The notes under the pieces were generated by a model. The model had not been told where the DNA came from and searched no databases. It saw nothing but the letters and a program-made list of their open reading frames with translations. From positions 1 through 64,000 of the forward strand of contig JABGUL010000007.1 in NCBI GenBank assembly GCA_018646605.1: 64,000 nt of DNA, written 5' to 3'. A program made the position numbers and the translations under genes. Of the stretch, positions 34,132 through 43,866 are shown one piece after another. The stretch's first letter is position 1; every line of letters starts with the position of its first letter. Origin of the DNA: Flavobacteriaceae bacterium. Its GTDB lineage: Bacteria > Bacteroidota > Bacteroidia > Flavobacteriales > Flavobacteriaceae.

Positions 34132-35010
34132 TCATGTCCCAGATTCAGTTTCCATATTTCGGTCAATTTTTTTAACCAATCCTTGTAGTACTTTTCCAGG
34201 GCCAACTTCAGTGAAATGGGTAGCACCATCAGCAATCATCTGTTGTACACTTTGAGTCCATTTCACGGGAGCGGTAAGTTGCGCTACCAAGTTTGATTTA
34301 ATCACCTCAGGATCTGAGGTCCCCAAAGCAGTCACATTTTGGTAAACGGGACAGCTAGGGGCTTGAAAGTTTGTATTTTCTATCGCTTTTGCCAAACGTT
34401 TTTTTGCAGGCTCCATTAACGGGGAATGAAAAGCTCCACCCACAGGAAGAACTAAGGCTCTTCTGGCACCTGCTTCAGTAAAGGCAGTACATGCATTTTT
34501 AACTGCCTCTTGACTTCCGGAAATAACCAATTGACCAGGACAATTATAATTGGCAGCAATTACAATTCCGGGAGTTTTTTCACAGATTGATTCTACTACT
34601 TGATCCTCCAGACCGATAATTGCAGCCATTGTTCCTGGCACATCATCACAGGCAGCTTGCATGGCAAGGGCACGCTCATGAACTAGTTGCAATCCATCTT
34701 CAAAGGATAAAACACCTGCTGCAACAAGGGAAGAAAACTCTCCTAAAGAGTGCCCTGCAACCATTTGAGGAGCAAAACGTTCTCCCATGACTTTGCTTAG
34801 TATAGTAGAATGTAAAAAAATTGCAGGTTGAGTCACTTTGGTTTCTTTTAGTGCTAAAGCATCTTCTCCAAACATGATTTCTGTAATCTTAAATCCCAAG
34901 AGATCATTTGCTTGTTCAAAGTGTTTTTTTGCAATAGTGTTACTTTCGAAAAGGTCTTTTCCCATCCCTGGAAATTGAGCCCCTTGTCCTGGAAATACAA
35001 AGGCGTTCAT
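34132..35010 (-). CDS. fabD: malonyl-CoA:ACP transacylase
   Basis: FabD loads malonyl groups onto acyl carrier protein for fatty acid synthesis. The protein begins NAFVFPGQGAQFPGMGKDLF, has the nucleophile elbow GHSLGEFSS (Ser about residue 91), PVGGAFHSPLMEPA with the catalytic His (about 199), and ends near VGPGKVLQGLVKK. The length of 292 is normal. It overlaps folA by four bases, but other fab genes are absent, so it is a singleton rather than part of a fab cluster. Confidence 0.96.
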   Translation of the reverse strand: MNAFVFPGQGAQFPGMGKDLFESNTIAKKHFEQANDLLGFKITEIMFGEDALALKETKVTQPAIFLHSTILSKVMGERFAPQMVAGHSLGEFSSLVAAGVLSFEDGLQLVHERALAMQAACDDVPGTMAAIIGLEDQVVESICEKTPGIVIAANYNCPGQLVISGSQEAVKNACTAFTEAGARRALVLPVGGAFHSPLMEPAKKRLAKAIENTNFQAPSCPVYQNVTALGTSDPEVIKSNLVAQLTAPVKWTQSVQQMIADGATHFTEVGPGKVLQGLVKKIDRNMETESGT

Positions 35011-35519
35011 TTGGCTTGTTTTTTATAAGTTAAATAGGAATATGCGTAAGGTTGATCTGGAGTGGCTTCATTTTTTTCCTCCCCCACCAAAGTCCAATCT
35101 TGTAAATCAATCTCCGGAAAAAAAGCATCTGCCTCAAAATGATCATGTACACGGGTTAATTCAATAGTATCTGCTACGGTAAGAAATAGCGTGTAAATCT
35201 CTCCTCCTCCAATGATAAAGGGTTGAGAATCATCTCCCGCTAATTCCAAAGCTTCTTTAATAGTGTGAGCAACAAAGGCGCCATTTGCTTGATAGGATGT
35301 ATTGCGTGTTAAAATGATATTTTTTCGGTTAGGAAGTGCCTTGGGCATGGATTCAAATGTTTTTCGTCCCATGATTATGGCATGACCACTTGTAAGTTGT
35401 TTAAACCGCTTTAGATCATTTGAAATATACCAAATCAATTGATTGTCTTTTCCAAGTGCATGATTGTCTGATGCGGCAGCAATTAAAGTAATATCTTTTT
35501 GAAATTCTGATTCATTCAT
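35007..35519 (-). CDS. folA: dihydrofolate reductase
   Basis: The 170-residue protein reduces dihydrofolate to tetrahydrofolate with NADPH. It shows LIAAASDNHALGKDNQLIWYIS with the Asp of DLKRFKQLT positioned for substrate, then IIMGRKTFESMP, ILTRN and FIIGGGEIYTLFL. A DHFR beside thyA (1.1 kb away on the same strand) is common, since ThyA produces dihydrofolate. It heads a two-gene unit with fabD (4-base overlap). Confidence 0.96.
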   Translation of the reverse strand: MNESEFQKDITLIAAASDNHALGKDNQLIWYISNDLKRFKQLTSGHAIIMGRKTFESMPKALPNRKNIILTRNTSYQANGAFVAHTIKEALELAGDDSQPFIIGGGEIYTLFLTVADTIELTRVHDHFEADAFFPEIDLQDWTLVGEEKNEATPDQPYAYSYLTYKKQAK

Positions 35520-35570
35520 TTCTTTAAAAGATTAAATTTGCTAACAAAAATACACTTTCTTCCATATTAT

Positions 35571-36614
35571 ATGTACTCAGATTCATTACCATTATTAACA
35601 AACTGTACTTATCTTAATACAGCCTACGTAGGACCAATGAGCACTACCCTTTCGGAATTTAGAAGAAAACTTGATGAAGATTTGGTTCAAAATGGAGGAG
35701 ACTATAAGGTGAGAGCCTACGAAGCCCTGGAAAAGACGCATGAAATAATTGCAAACTTTTTTGGAGCTTACTCTAAGCAGAGTTTTATTGTGCCTAATTT
35801 TTCTTATGGGATTCGACATGCGCTATCCTTTTTACCAAAAAAAAAGAAAGTATTACTGCTGGAAGAAGATTATCCGTCTTTATGTAAAGCGTTTGATGTA
35901 AGGGAATTTGATGTAACCATAGTTCCTCAAAAAGAAGATATAGAGCTATCAATTAAAGCAATAATTGAAACAAATGATATTGAGATATTGGCGCTTAGTG
36001 TGGTTCAGTATACTTCTGGATTGCTTATTGATATTGACTTTTTAAAAGAGTTAAAGCAACAGTTTCCAAAACTATTAATCGTTGGTGATGGGACTCAGTT
36101 TTTAGGGGCACATCCTTTTCATTTTTCAACCTCTCCTTTTGATGTTCTTGTGGCAAGTGGATATAAATGGCTTCTAGCGGGGTTTGGAAATGGATTACTG
36201 TTTACGTCTGATTACTATTATAAATTTAGTGATATTACTCCAGAGGTATTATATAATCAGATCTTTACAGGACACTTTAACATGCTTGCTACAGCAAGTT
36301 TGAAATTTGCAATTCAAGAATTGGAACGCAATGATTTTATGGCCTTAATGGAACAAAAGGAACAATTGGCACATGCAGTAAAATTAAAATTGACTGAGCT
36401 AGATTATATTTCGCCTTGGGTTAGTCAACGGAAATCGCACAGTAGTATTTTTAGTCTTAGAGGTGGAGAAGTGCTATATGAATCGCTTAAAAAAAACAAT
36501 ATAAAGTGTGTGCTAAGAGGAAATGGAGTGCGCGTTTCCTTTCATTTCTACAACCAACTGAGTGATTTAGAAACTCTTGTTCAGGTTCTTAATTCACATC
36601 CCAAATCTAAATAG
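35571..36614 (+). CDS. class V (NifS-fold) PLP-dependent aminotransferase-like protein
   Basis: The 347-residue protein has the class V fold: [14 protein letters not shown] at the start, [19 protein letters not shown] and [13 protein letters not shown] in the core, and the PLP lysine in [15 protein letters not shown]. This resembles cysteine desulfurase or kynureninase relatives but lacks the Cys loop of true desulfurases. The donor is unknown. I prefer ATG 35571; a TTG 33 bases upstream opens the frame earlier. It lies between and opposite to folA and thyA, overlapping the thyA 3' end by 8 bases. Confidence 0.82.
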   Translation: MYSDSLPLLTNCTYLNTAYVGPMSTTLSEFRRKLDEDLVQNGGDYKVRAYEALEKTHEIIANFFGAYSKQSFIVPNFSYGIRHALSFLPKKKKVLLLEEDYPSLCKAFDVREFDVTIVPQKEDIELSIKAIIETNDIEILALSVVQYTSGLLIDIDFLKELKQQFPKLLIVGDGTQFLGAHPFHFSTSPFDVLVASGYKWLLAGFGNGLLFTSDYYYKFSDITPEVLYNQIFTGHFNMLATASLKFAIQELERNDFMALMEQKEQLAHAVKLKLTELDYISPWVSQRKSHSSIFSLRGGEVLYESLKKNNIKCVLRGNGVRVSFHFYNQLSDLETLVQVLNSHPKSK

Positions 36615-37431
36615 CAACTTTACCTTTTATTAATGGATAGGGGTCATAGTTGATGAGTTCAAAATCGTCATAGGTGAAATCAAAAATATTTTTTATTTCT
36701 GGGTTCAGGTGCATTTCGGGGAGTGCTTTAGGTGCTCTTGAAAGTTGCTCTTTTACTTGCTCAAAGTGATTGGAATAAATATGTACATCTCCAAAAGAGT
36801 GAACAAAGTCACCCGGTTCATACCCACATACTTGAGCCACCATGAGTGTTAATAAAGCATAAGAAGCAATATTAAAAGGCACTCCTAGAAAGACATCAGC
36901 ACTACGTTGATATAATTGACAGGAAAGTTTTCCATCAGCAACATAAAACTGAAAAAAAGCATGGCAAGGTGGGAGAGCTGCTTTATTGCTGGCTACATTT
37001 TTACTAAACGAAACTTTTGTGTCGGGTAAAACACTTGGATTCCATGCTGAAACTAGCATCCTTCTACTGTCAGGATTGGTCTTTAGTGTATTTATAACCT
37101 CTTGAATCTGATCAATTCCTTCGCTATTCCAGTTCCGCCATTGGTGTCCATAGACAGGACCTAGATTCCCTTTTTCATCGGCCCATTCGTTCCATATTCG
37201 AACACCGTTTTCCTGAAGATACTCAATGTTTGTATCACCTTTTAAAAACCAAAGCAATTCATGAACAATAGATTTGAAATGAATTTTTTTTGTGGTTACT
37301 AATGGAAATCCCTTTGAAAGATCAAAACGCATTTGATAGCCAAAAACACTTTTAGTGCCTGTTCCTGTTCGATCTGTTTTTTCAGAACCTGTAGCGAGTA
37401 CATGATTCACTAAATCTAAGTATTGCTTCAC
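36607..37431 (-). CDS. thyA: thymidylate synthase
   Basis: ThyA methylates dUMP to dTMP using methylene-tetrahydrofolate. The 274-residue protein shows [16 protein letters not shown], the catalytic Cys in [12 protein letters not shown] (about residue 156), [20 protein letters not shown] and the final IYSNHFEQ region. It is shorter than forms with a large insert but normal for the family. The dihydrofolate it makes is recycled by FolA encoded 1.1 kb away. Confidence 0.97.
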   Translation of the reverse strand: MKQYLDLVNHVLATGSEKTDRTGTGTKSVFGYQMRFDLSKGFPLVTTKKIHFKSIVHELLWFLKGDTNIEYLQENGVRIWNEWADEKGNLGPVYGHQWRNWNSEGIDQIQEVINTLKTNPDSRRMLVSAWNPSVLPDTKVSFSKNVASNKAALPPCHAFFQFYVADGKLSCQLYQRSADVFLGVPFNIASYALLTLMVAQVCGYEPGDFVHSFGDVHIYSNHFEQVKEQLSRAPKALPEMHLNPEIKNIFDFTYDDFELINYDPYPLIKGKVAI

Positions 37432-37523
37432 TGTTATTTATTTATTCAAAAATAGATTCATTTACAATAGAATGCTTCATTTAGCGAAGAAAGGTTATCA
37501 AAAAAAATTAACAATTAAAGGGT

Positions 37524-38138
37524 TTAGCTTTTTCGCTTAGAGATTTCATCTCTAACTCGAACGGCTTTCTCATAATTTTCTTGAGTCACAAGTTTTGAGA
37601 GGAGTATTTTTAATTTTGAAAGCGATAAGTCTTTCAGGTCTTCCGGGATTTCACTTTTTTCACTTTGTTCAGTAACAAAATTTTGAATCCAGTTGTCTTC
37701 AGAAAGTTTTTTCTCCCTTGTTGATACTGCAGCTGTAAATCCCGCCTTCTTTAAGATAGAGTCGTAAATAAAAATAGGTGCTTTGTAACGAAGTGCCAAA
37801 GCGATAGCATCAGAAGTTCGAGAATCTATAATTTCTTCAATTTTATCTCGCTCACAAATAATACTTGCATAAAAAACACCATCCACTAGTTTGTGAATGA
37901 TCACTTGCTTTACATAGATTGAAAAACGATCTGCAAAACTTTTAAAAAGATCATGAGTTAAGGGACGTGTAGGTTTAATTTCTTGCTCCAATGCAATAGC
38001 TATTGATTGTGCTTCAAAACCACCAATAATTACAGGTAGTTTTCTGTTTCCCTCATTTTCACTTAATATGAGGGCGTAGGCACCTGTTTGCGTTTCACTG
38101 TAGGAAATTCCTTTAACCGTCATCTGAATCAACTTCAT
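37524..38138 (-). CDS. bifunctional nuclease family protein with UVR-like tail
   Basis: Residues 1-135 form the bifunctional nuclease (DUF151) domain: LPVIIGGFEAQSIAIALE, DGVFYASIICER and SRTSDAIALALRYKAPIF. Members cleave DNA and RNA in vitro. The C-terminal segment (about residues 170-200, LKILLSKLVTQENYEKAVRVRDEI) matches a UVR motif, the UvrB-UvrC contact helix, hinting at a DNA repair link. The preceding linker is acidic. It is divergent from pdhB. Confidence 0.88.
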   Translation of the reverse strand: MKLIQMTVKGISYSETQTGAYALILSENEGNRKLPVIIGGFEAQSIAIALEQEIKPTRPLTHDLFKSFADRFSIYVKQVIIHKLVDGVFYASIICERDKIEEIIDSRTSDAIALALRYKAPIFIYDSILKKAGFTAAVSTREKKLSEDNWIQNFVTEQSEKSEIPEDLKDLSLSKLKILLSKLVTQENYEKAVRVRDEISKRKS

Positions 38139-38238
38139 AATTCTATTTCAATGGTATATAGTTAATATTATTTGGATGTATTTATACAAACGTACATTTT
38201 CATTCTTTATTGAGTAAAGTAAATAGATAATTATTGAT

Positions 38239-38246
38239 TAAATTTG
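38239..38246 (+). promoter_or_regulatory. -7 promoter element before pdhB
   Basis: TAAATTTG fits TAnnTTTG and lies 20 bases before the pdhB start. No clear -33 TTTG was found at 18-20 bases upstream, so support is partial. Confidence 0.4.
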
Positions 38247-38266
38247 CGGCTGAATGAATTTTATAC

Positions 38267-39244
38267 ATGAAGACCATACAATTTAGACAAGCCATTGCAG
38301 AAGCAATGAGCGAAGAAATGAGAAGGGACGATACCATCTATTTGATGGGAGAGGAAGTTGCCGAATATAATGGAGCCTATAAAGCCTCCAAGGGAATGTT
38401 GGATGAGTTCGGAGCAAAACGTGTTATTGACACCCCTATCTCAGAATTAGGATTTTCCGGAATAGGTGTAGGTTCTACGATGACAGGGAATCGCCCCATC
38501 ATTGAGTATATGACCTTTAATTTTGCACTAGTAGGGATTGATCAAATTATCAATAACGCCGCTAAAATCCGTCAAATGTCTGGCGGACAATTTCCTTGCC
38601 CCATTGTTTTTAGAGGGCCAACAGGTTCTGCAGGTCAGCTTGCCGCTACACATTCTCAAGCTTTTGAAAGCTGGTATGCAAATTGTCCTGGCTTGAAAGT
38701 AATTGTCCCTTCAAATCCATATGATGCAAAAGGGTTATTGAAATCAGCTATTCGTGATGATGATCCAGTAATTTTCATGGAATCTGAACAGATGTATGGT
38801 GACAAGGGCGAAGTCCCTGAAGGGGAATATACTCTTCCCATAGGTGTTGCCGAAATCAAGCGAAGTGGAAAAGACGTTACCTTAGTTTCCTTTGGTAAAA
38901 TATTAAAAGAAGCCTTGCATGCTGCTGAGGAATTAGCTAAAGAAGGAATCGATTGTGAAGTAATTGATTTGAGAACGATTCGTCCGTTGGATTATGACAC
39001 TATTTTCGAATCTGTTAAAAAAACAAATCGTCTTGTCATTCTAGAAGAATCATGGCCTTTTGGAAATATATCAACTGAAATAACCTATCAAGTTCAAAAT
39101 CAAATTTTTGATTATTTGGATGCTCCGGTTGAAAAAATTAATACTGCGGACACGCCTGCGCCCTATTCTCCGGTTCTTTTGAAAGAATGGCTCCCGGATT
39201 ACAAGGATGTCATCAAGGCGATTAAGCGCGTTATGTATCATTAA
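38267..39244 (+). CDS. pdhB: pyruvate dehydrogenase E1 component, beta subunit
   Basis: The 325-residue protein is the beta half of a heterotetrameric thiamine diphosphate E1. It shows MGEEVAEYNGAYKASKGML (with the Glu that activates the cofactor), RVIDTPISELGFSGIGVG, GPTGSAGQLAATHSQ and VILEESWPFGN. With PdhA and E2 it makes acetyl-CoA; E2 needs the lipoyl group from LipA. PdhA is not adjacent, and the gene appears to stand alone with its own promoter. Confidence 0.95.
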   Translation: MKTIQFRQAIAEAMSEEMRRDDTIYLMGEEVAEYNGAYKASKGMLDEFGAKRVIDTPISELGFSGIGVGSTMTGNRPIIEYMTFNFALVGIDQIINNAAKIRQMSGGQFPCPIVFRGPTGSAGQLAATHSQAFESWYANCPGLKVIVPSNPYDAKGLLKSAIRDDDPVIFMESEQMYGDKGEVPEGEYTLPIGVAEIKRSGKDVTLVSFGKILKEALHAAEELAKEGIDCEVIDLRTIRPLDYDTIFESVKKTNRLVILEESWPFGNISTEITYQVQNQIFDYLDAPVEKINTADTPAPYSPVLLKEWLPDYKDVIKAIKRVMYH

Positions 39245-39366
39245 AAAAACCAGACTAGTATTAAAAATTAAGGTTTTATAGCTCAATTCTATAGGCCTAT
39301 TTTATGGGTTTTGTATTCTAGTTTGTTTTACTATTTTTACCACACTTTTCAAATAACAATTTAAAC

Positions 39367-41706
39367 ATGGAATTAATCATAAAATTTTTACCTGCCTTTG
39401 GAGTTTTGGCGCTACTTTTTGTCTTTTTTAAGAACAATTGGGTTTCAAAACAAGAAGTTGGAAGTGAGAAAATGGCACGAATTGCTAAAAATATTGCTGA
39501 CGGTGCAATGTCATTTCTTAAAGCTGAATACAAGATACTATCAATATTTGTAGTTGCAGTAGCAATTCTTTTATTCTTCAAAGGAAGTAACGAACAAGGA
39601 TCCAATGGAATGGTTGCAGTGTCCTTTATTGTAGGGGCTGTTTGTTCAGCTCTAGCAGGATTTATAGGAATGCGAGTGGCAACTAAAGCTAACGTTAGAA
39701 CAACTCAAGCGGCTAGAACTTCTCTAGGAAGAGCTTTAGAAGTAGCTTTTGCAGGAGGTGCAGTAATGGGATTAGGTGTTGTTGGACTTGGTGTTTTAGG
39801 ACTTAGTAGCCTTTTTGCAATTTATCAAAACATATGGCCTGGAGCGGAAAACCTTTCCATGGTATTGAACGTATTAACAGGGTTTTCTATGGGAGCTTCT
39901 TCTATTGCATTATTTGCTAGAGTAGGAGGAGGTATTTATACGAAAGCAGCTGATGTGGGAGCGGATTTAGTAGGTAAGGTTGAAGCAGGAATCCCTGAAG
40001 ATCACCCTTTAAATCCAGCAACTATTGCAGATAACGTTGGAGATAACGTAGGAGATGTTGCCGGAATGGGAGCGGATCTTTTCGAATCTTACGTAGGTTC
40101 CATTATTGGAACTATGGTTTTAGGTGCATTTATTATTACTCCAGATTTTGCTGGATTGGGAGCAGTTTACCTTCCCTTAGTACTTGCAGCAGTTGGAATT
40201 ATCATGTCCATTATTGGGACATTCTTTGTAAAGGTTAAAGAAGGTGGAAATCCTCAAAGTGCACTAAACATCGGAGAATTTGGATCTGCAGGTTTGATGG
40301 TAGTTGCGTCTTATTTTATTATCAATACAATGATCCCTGAGTCTGTAGAGGGATTACCTTTCGGAGCGATGGGTATTTTTTGGGCTACTATTGCTGGTTT
40401 AGTCGCTGGTTTAGGTGTAGGAAAAATTACAGAATATTACACAGGTACAGGTACCAAACCGGTTCAGTCTATAGTAGATCAATCGGAAACAGGAGCTGCA
40501 ACTAACATTATTGCAGGACTTGGTGTAGGGATGATGTCTACTATGATTCCAATTCTTTTAATTGCAGCTGCTATTCTAGTGTCTCACCATTTTGCTGGAT
40601 TATACGGAATTGCAATCGCTGCAGTAGGGATGTTAGCAAATACAGGAATTCAATTAGCAGTTGATGCGTACGGTCCGATTTCTGATAATGCTGGTGGAAT
40701 TGCTGAAATGGCTGAACTGCCAAGTGAAGTTAGAGAACGTACAGATACTTTAGATGCAGTAGGAAATACTACAGCAGCAATTGGGAAAGGATTTGCCATT
40801 GCTTCTGCAGCATTAACAGCATTGGCATTATTTTCTGCTTTTATGCAAGTAGCTAATGTAACAAGTATCGATGTTTCAAAACCTAAAATTATGGCTGGCT
40901 TACTCGTAGGAGGGATGTTGCCTTTTGTTTTTTCTGCCTTGTCAATGAATGCAGTTGGAAGAGCTGCTATGGCGATGATTGAAGAAGTGAGAAGACAGTT
41001 TAAAAATATACCTGAATTGAAAGCAGCCCTTGAGATAATGCGAAAGTATGATTCAGACATGACTAAAGCTTCGGAAAAAGACCGAGCTATTTTTGATGCA
41101 GCAGACGGTAAAGCGGATTATCAAAAATGTGTTGAAATATCAACTACAGCCTCGATCAAAGAAATGGTATTACCTGGTTTATTAGCAATTGCTGTTCCTG
41201 TTGCTGTTGGATTTATTGGTGGAGCAGAAATGCTTGGAGGTTTATTAGCTGGTGTTACTACTTGTGGTGTCCTTATGGCGATTTTTCAATCAAATGCTGG
41301 AGGTGCTTGGGATAATGCAAAGAAAATGATTGAATCTGACGGAAGAAAAGGTTCTGATGCTCACAAAGCTGCGGTAGTTGGAGATACGGTTGGAGATCCT
41401 TTTAAAGATACTTCAGGTCCTTCTCTGAACATATTATTGAAATTGATGTCTGTTGTGGCCTTAGTGATTGCACCTAGTATTGCTATGAGTAGTGATGCTG
41501 TTGCAAGTTATGTAAACGATAAACTTGAAAGTGAAGAGACTACAGCGATAGTAGTTGCTGCATCAGAAGATTTTAAGGTTACCATTGACGCTGAAAATGA
41601 GGATAAAACTATTGTTGTTGAAGTCTCTTTAGAAGGAGAGCAAGCAGCAGTTTTAAATTCTTTAGACGGATTAAATTCTGAAATTGATAAGATGATTTTG
41701 GAATAG
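39367..41706 (+). CDS. hppA: membrane-bound ion-pumping pyrophosphatase
   Basis: The protein couples pyrophosphate hydrolysis to ion transport through about 16 membrane segments. The signature [19 protein letters not shown], the metal site [17 protein letters not shown] and [18 protein letters not shown] are intact. [16 protein letters not shown] carries Ala where K+-independent enzymes have Lys, so it is probably K+-dependent; whether it pumps protons or sodium cannot be decided safely. At 779 residues it has an acidic, hydrophilic C-terminal extension (about 60 residues after [15 protein letters not shown]) not needed for catalysis. A strong terminator follows. Confidence 0.95.
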   Translation: MELIIKFLPAFGVLALLFVFFKNNWVSKQEVGSEKMARIAKNIADGAMSFLKAEYKILSIFVVAVAILLFFKGSNEQGSNGMVAVSFIVGAVCSALAGFIGMRVATKANVRTTQAARTSLGRALEVAFAGGAVMGLGVVGLGVLGLSSLFAIYQNIWPGAENLSMVLNVLTGFSMGASSIALFARVGGGIYTKAADVGADLVGKVEAGIPEDHPLNPATIADNVGDNVGDVAGMGADLFESYVGSIIGTMVLGAFIITPDFAGLGAVYLPLVLAAVGIIMSIIGTFFVKVKEGGNPQSALNIGEFGSAGLMVVASYFIINTMIPESVEGLPFGAMGIFWATIAGLVAGLGVGKITEYYTGTGTKPVQSIVDQSETGAATNIIAGLGVGMMSTMIPILLIAAAILVSHHFAGLYGIAIAAVGMLANTGIQLAVDAYGPISDNAGGIAEMAELPSEVRERTDTLDAVGNTTAAIGKGFAIASAALTALALFSAFMQVANVTSIDVSKPKIMAGLLVGGMLPFVFSALSMNAVGRAAMAMIEEVRRQFKNIPELKAALEIMRKYDSDMTKASEKDRAIFDAADGKADYQKCVEISTTASIKEMVLPGLLAIAVPVAVGFIGGAEMLGGLLAGVTTCGVLMAIFQSNAGGAWDNAKKMIESDGRKGSDAHKAAVVGDTVGDPFKDTSGPSLNILLKLMSVVALVIAPSIAMSSDAVASYVNDKLESEETTAIVVAASEDFKVTIDAENEDKTIVVEVSLEGEQAAVLNSLDGLNSEIDKMILE

Positions 41707-41724
41707 TATTTTTCAATTGAATAT

Positions 41725-41756
41725 AAAAAAAGCGGCTCACTAGAGCCGCTTTTTTT
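41725..41756. terminator. bidirectional intrinsic terminator between hppA and the deoxynucleoside kinase
   Basis: AAAAAAAGCGGCTC (41725-41738) pairs perfectly with GAGCCGCTTTTTTT (41743-41756) around the loop ACTA. The A-run and T-run make it work on both strands, for the convergent hppA and kinase genes. Its last bases overlap the kinase stop codon. Confidence 0.93.
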
Positions 41757-42369
41757 ATGTCATCTGTTTGAGTTTATCATCAATGACTTTAATCACTGAA
41801 GAAAGATCTGCTTTGTTATCAACAAAGTCCAAGGTATCTACATCAATTATAATTATCTTTTTAGCGTCGTAAGTACTTACCCAGGCTTCATATCGTTCAT
41901 TGAGCCTGCTTAAATAATCAATGCTGATAGAGTTTTCATAATCTCTACCTCGTTTGTGAATTTTATTTACCAAGTTTGGAATGGAACTACGTAAATAAAT
42001 CAACAAATCAGGACCATCAATAAGAGATTCCATCAAGTTGAAAATCCCTTTGTAGTTATTGAAATCACGTTGATTCATGAGTCCCATTGCGTTTAGGTTG
42101 GGCGCAAAGATGTGCGCGTCCTCATAAATCGTTCGATCTTGAATAATGGTTTTTTTGTTTTCTCTAAAGGAAAGTAATTGTTCAAATCTACTTTTTAAAA
42201 AATAAATTTGAAGATTAAAAGACCATCGCTCCATATGATTGTAAAAATCATCTAAGTAGGGATTGTCTATTACATCCTCAAAATGTGCTTCCCAATTATA
42301 ATGTTTTGCCAGCAGTTCTGTTAAACTTGTTTTTCCAGCGCCAATATTTCCAGCAATAGCAATGTGCAT
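41755..42369 (-). CDS. deoxynucleoside kinase
   Basis: The 204-residue protein phosphorylates deoxynucleosides in salvage. The P-loop is IAGNIGAGKTSLTELL (residues 4-19); FEDVIDNPYLDDFY and the aromatic MERWSFNLQIYFLKSRF form the nucleoside site. The dNK ERS-like motif is in IIQDRTIYEDAHIFA, and the lid is KRGRDYENSI. Specificity (dA, dG or others) is not readable. Its stop codon lies in the terminator shared with hppA. Confidence 0.9.
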   Translation of the reverse strand: MHIAIAGNIGAGKTSLTELLAKHYNWEAHFEDVIDNPYLDDFYNHMERWSFNLQIYFLKSRFEQLLSFRENKKTIIQDRTIYEDAHIFAPNLNAMGLMNQRDFNNYKGIFNLMESLIDGPDLLIYLRSSIPNLVNKIHKRGRDYENSISIDYLSRLNERYEAWVSTYDAKKIIIIDVDTLDFVDNKADLSSVIKVIDDKLKQMT

Positions 42370-42488
42370 AGTCTCTTGTTTTGTTTATGGAACTGCAAAG
42401 TAGTTGCTTTTTTGAAAAGAAAAAAGCGTTGCTGAAATTAAAAAAGGTCATTTTTTTTAGAAAAACTTAATGGATTTAAAAAAATGTG

Positions 42489-42496
42489 TACATTTG
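42489..42496 (+). promoter_or_regulatory. -7 element of the metK operon promoter
   Basis: TACATTTG fits TAnnTTTG. Transcription would start near 42502, just before the riboswitch P1 stem at 42507. The -33 region is weak (TTAATG around 42467). Confidence 0.55.
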
Positions 42497-42506
42497 CCTT
42501 GTTAAA

Positions 42507-42557
42507 CGAGGAAGGATTTGACTGATTGCACACCTCGATAAAAAAATGCTAAACCAG
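42507..42557 (+). promoter_or_regulatory. SAM-II riboswitch aptamer
   Basis: The conserved SAM-II nucleotides are present in order: GATTTG, TTGCA, the P1 3' strand, ATAAA and GCTAAA. P1 is CGAGG (42507-42511) with CCTCG (42533-42537). The pseudoknot can form by GCA (42528-42530) with TGC (42547-42549) and CTG (42522-42524) with CAG (42555-42557). It sits 52 bases before the metK ATG and directly after the promoter. SAM binding should lower expression of the operon that makes methionine and SAM. The expression platform is not obvious. Confidence 0.82.
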
Positions 42558-42609
42558 AGTTGCTTTTTTTAAACAACTGTTTAAATCCTTCCTGAAAAGC
42601 AATATATAA

Positions 42610-43866
42610 ATGTCATATTTTTTTACCTCAGAATCTGTAAGTGAAGGTCACCCAGATAAAATCGCAGATCAAATCAGTGATGCTTTACTTGATAACTTTT
42701 TAGCTTTTGACCCAGAAAGTAAGGTCGCTTGTGAAACGCTCGTAACAACAGGGCAAGTGATTTTGGCTGGAGAAGTCAAAAGTGCAACTTATTTAGACGT
42801 CCAGTCCATTGCGCGAGAAACAATTAATGCCATTGGTTATACCAAAGGGGAGTATCAATTTAGTGGAGACTCCTGTGGGGTCATCTCACTGATTCACGAA
42901 CAGTCTCAAGATATTAACCGTGGCGTAGATCGTGAAGAGAAAGAAGCTCAAGGAGCAGGAGATCAGGGAATTATGTTTGGTTATGCTACCGCAGAAACCG
43001 AGTCTTTTTCTCCCCTAGCTCTAGACCTCTCACATAAAATCTTAATTGAACATGCAGCTTTAAGAAGAGAAAATAAGGAAATTACTTATCTACGCCCCGA
43101 TGCAAAATCTCAAGTTACAATTGAGTATGATGACAATAACAAACCCTTACGTATTGACACCATTGTAGTTTCAACACAACATGATGATTTCAATTCAGAT
43201 GAAGTGGCGATGTTGGAAAAAATTAAATCTGATGTTATATCTATTCTAATACCTCGAGTAAAGAAAAGTTTGCAACCAGAAATTCAAAACCTTTTTGGAA
43301 ATGATATTACCTATCACGTAAATCCAACAGGTAAATTTGTAATTGGTGGACCCCATGGAGATACCGGTTTGACAGGGCGTAAGATTATTGTAGACACCTA
43401 TGGTGGAAAAGGGGGTCATGGAGGGGGAGCTTTTAGTGGAAAAGATCCCAGTAAAGTAGATCGCAGTGCTGCTTATGCCGCACGTCATATGGCTAAAAAT
43501 TTAGTTGCTGCAGGAATAGCTGACGAAATTTTAGTGCAATTGAGTTATGCAATTGGTGTGGTAGAACCCACATCAATTAATATTAAAACCTATGGAACTT
43601 CAAACGTTCCTTTAAGTGATGCGGAGATTGCAGATAAAGCGTCTGTTTTGTTTGACATGCGTCCTTATGCTATTGAACAACGTTTAAAGCTAAGAAATCC
43701 CATGTATTTAGAAACTGCATCTTATGGCCATATGGGGCGCCAGCCTCTTACAATAACCAAAACGTTTGAGTCCCCATACAACGGAAAAGTTTCGAAGGAA
43801 GTAGAACTTTTCACCTGGGAAAAATTAGATTATTTAGACATTATTAAAAAAACTTTTCAATTATGA
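42610..43866 (+). CDS. metK: S-adenosylmethionine synthetase
   Basis: MetK makes SAM from methionine and ATP. The 418-residue protein starts [19 protein letters not shown], the family signature, and has [12 protein letters not shown] and the phosphate-binding [20 protein letters not shown]. It is longer than the E. coli enzyme by about 35 residues, through insertions typical of Bacteroidota. It is the first gene after the SAM-II riboswitch, so its product's own product controls it. It overlaps metY by four bases (ATGA). Confidence 0.97.
   Translation: MSYFFTSESVSEGHPDKIADQISDALLDNFLAFDPESKVACETLVTTGQVILAGEVKSATYLDVQSIARETINAIGYTKGEYQFSGDSCGVISLIHEQSQDINRGVDREEKEAQGAGDQGIMFGYATAETESFSPLALDLSHKILIEHAALRRENKEITYLRPDAKSQVTIEYDDNNKPLRIDTIVVSTQHDDFNSDEVAMLEKIKSDVISILIPRVKKSLQPEIQNLFGNDITYHVNPTGKFVIGGPHGDTGLTGRKIIVDTYGGKGGHGGGAFSGKDPSKVDRSAAYAARHMAKNLVAAGIADEILVQLSYAIGVVEPTSINIKTYGTSNVPLSDAEIADKASVLFDMRPYAIEQRLKLRNPMYLETASYGHMGRQPLTITKTFESPYNGKVSKEVELFTWEKLDYLDIIKKTFQL

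Noticed and set aside
42541-42570. Hairpin with A and T runs after the SAM-II aptamer as an intrinsic terminator
   Set aside because: The stem is weak and bulged and uses conserved aptamer bases, so it would make SAM an activator; evidence is insufficient to call it.
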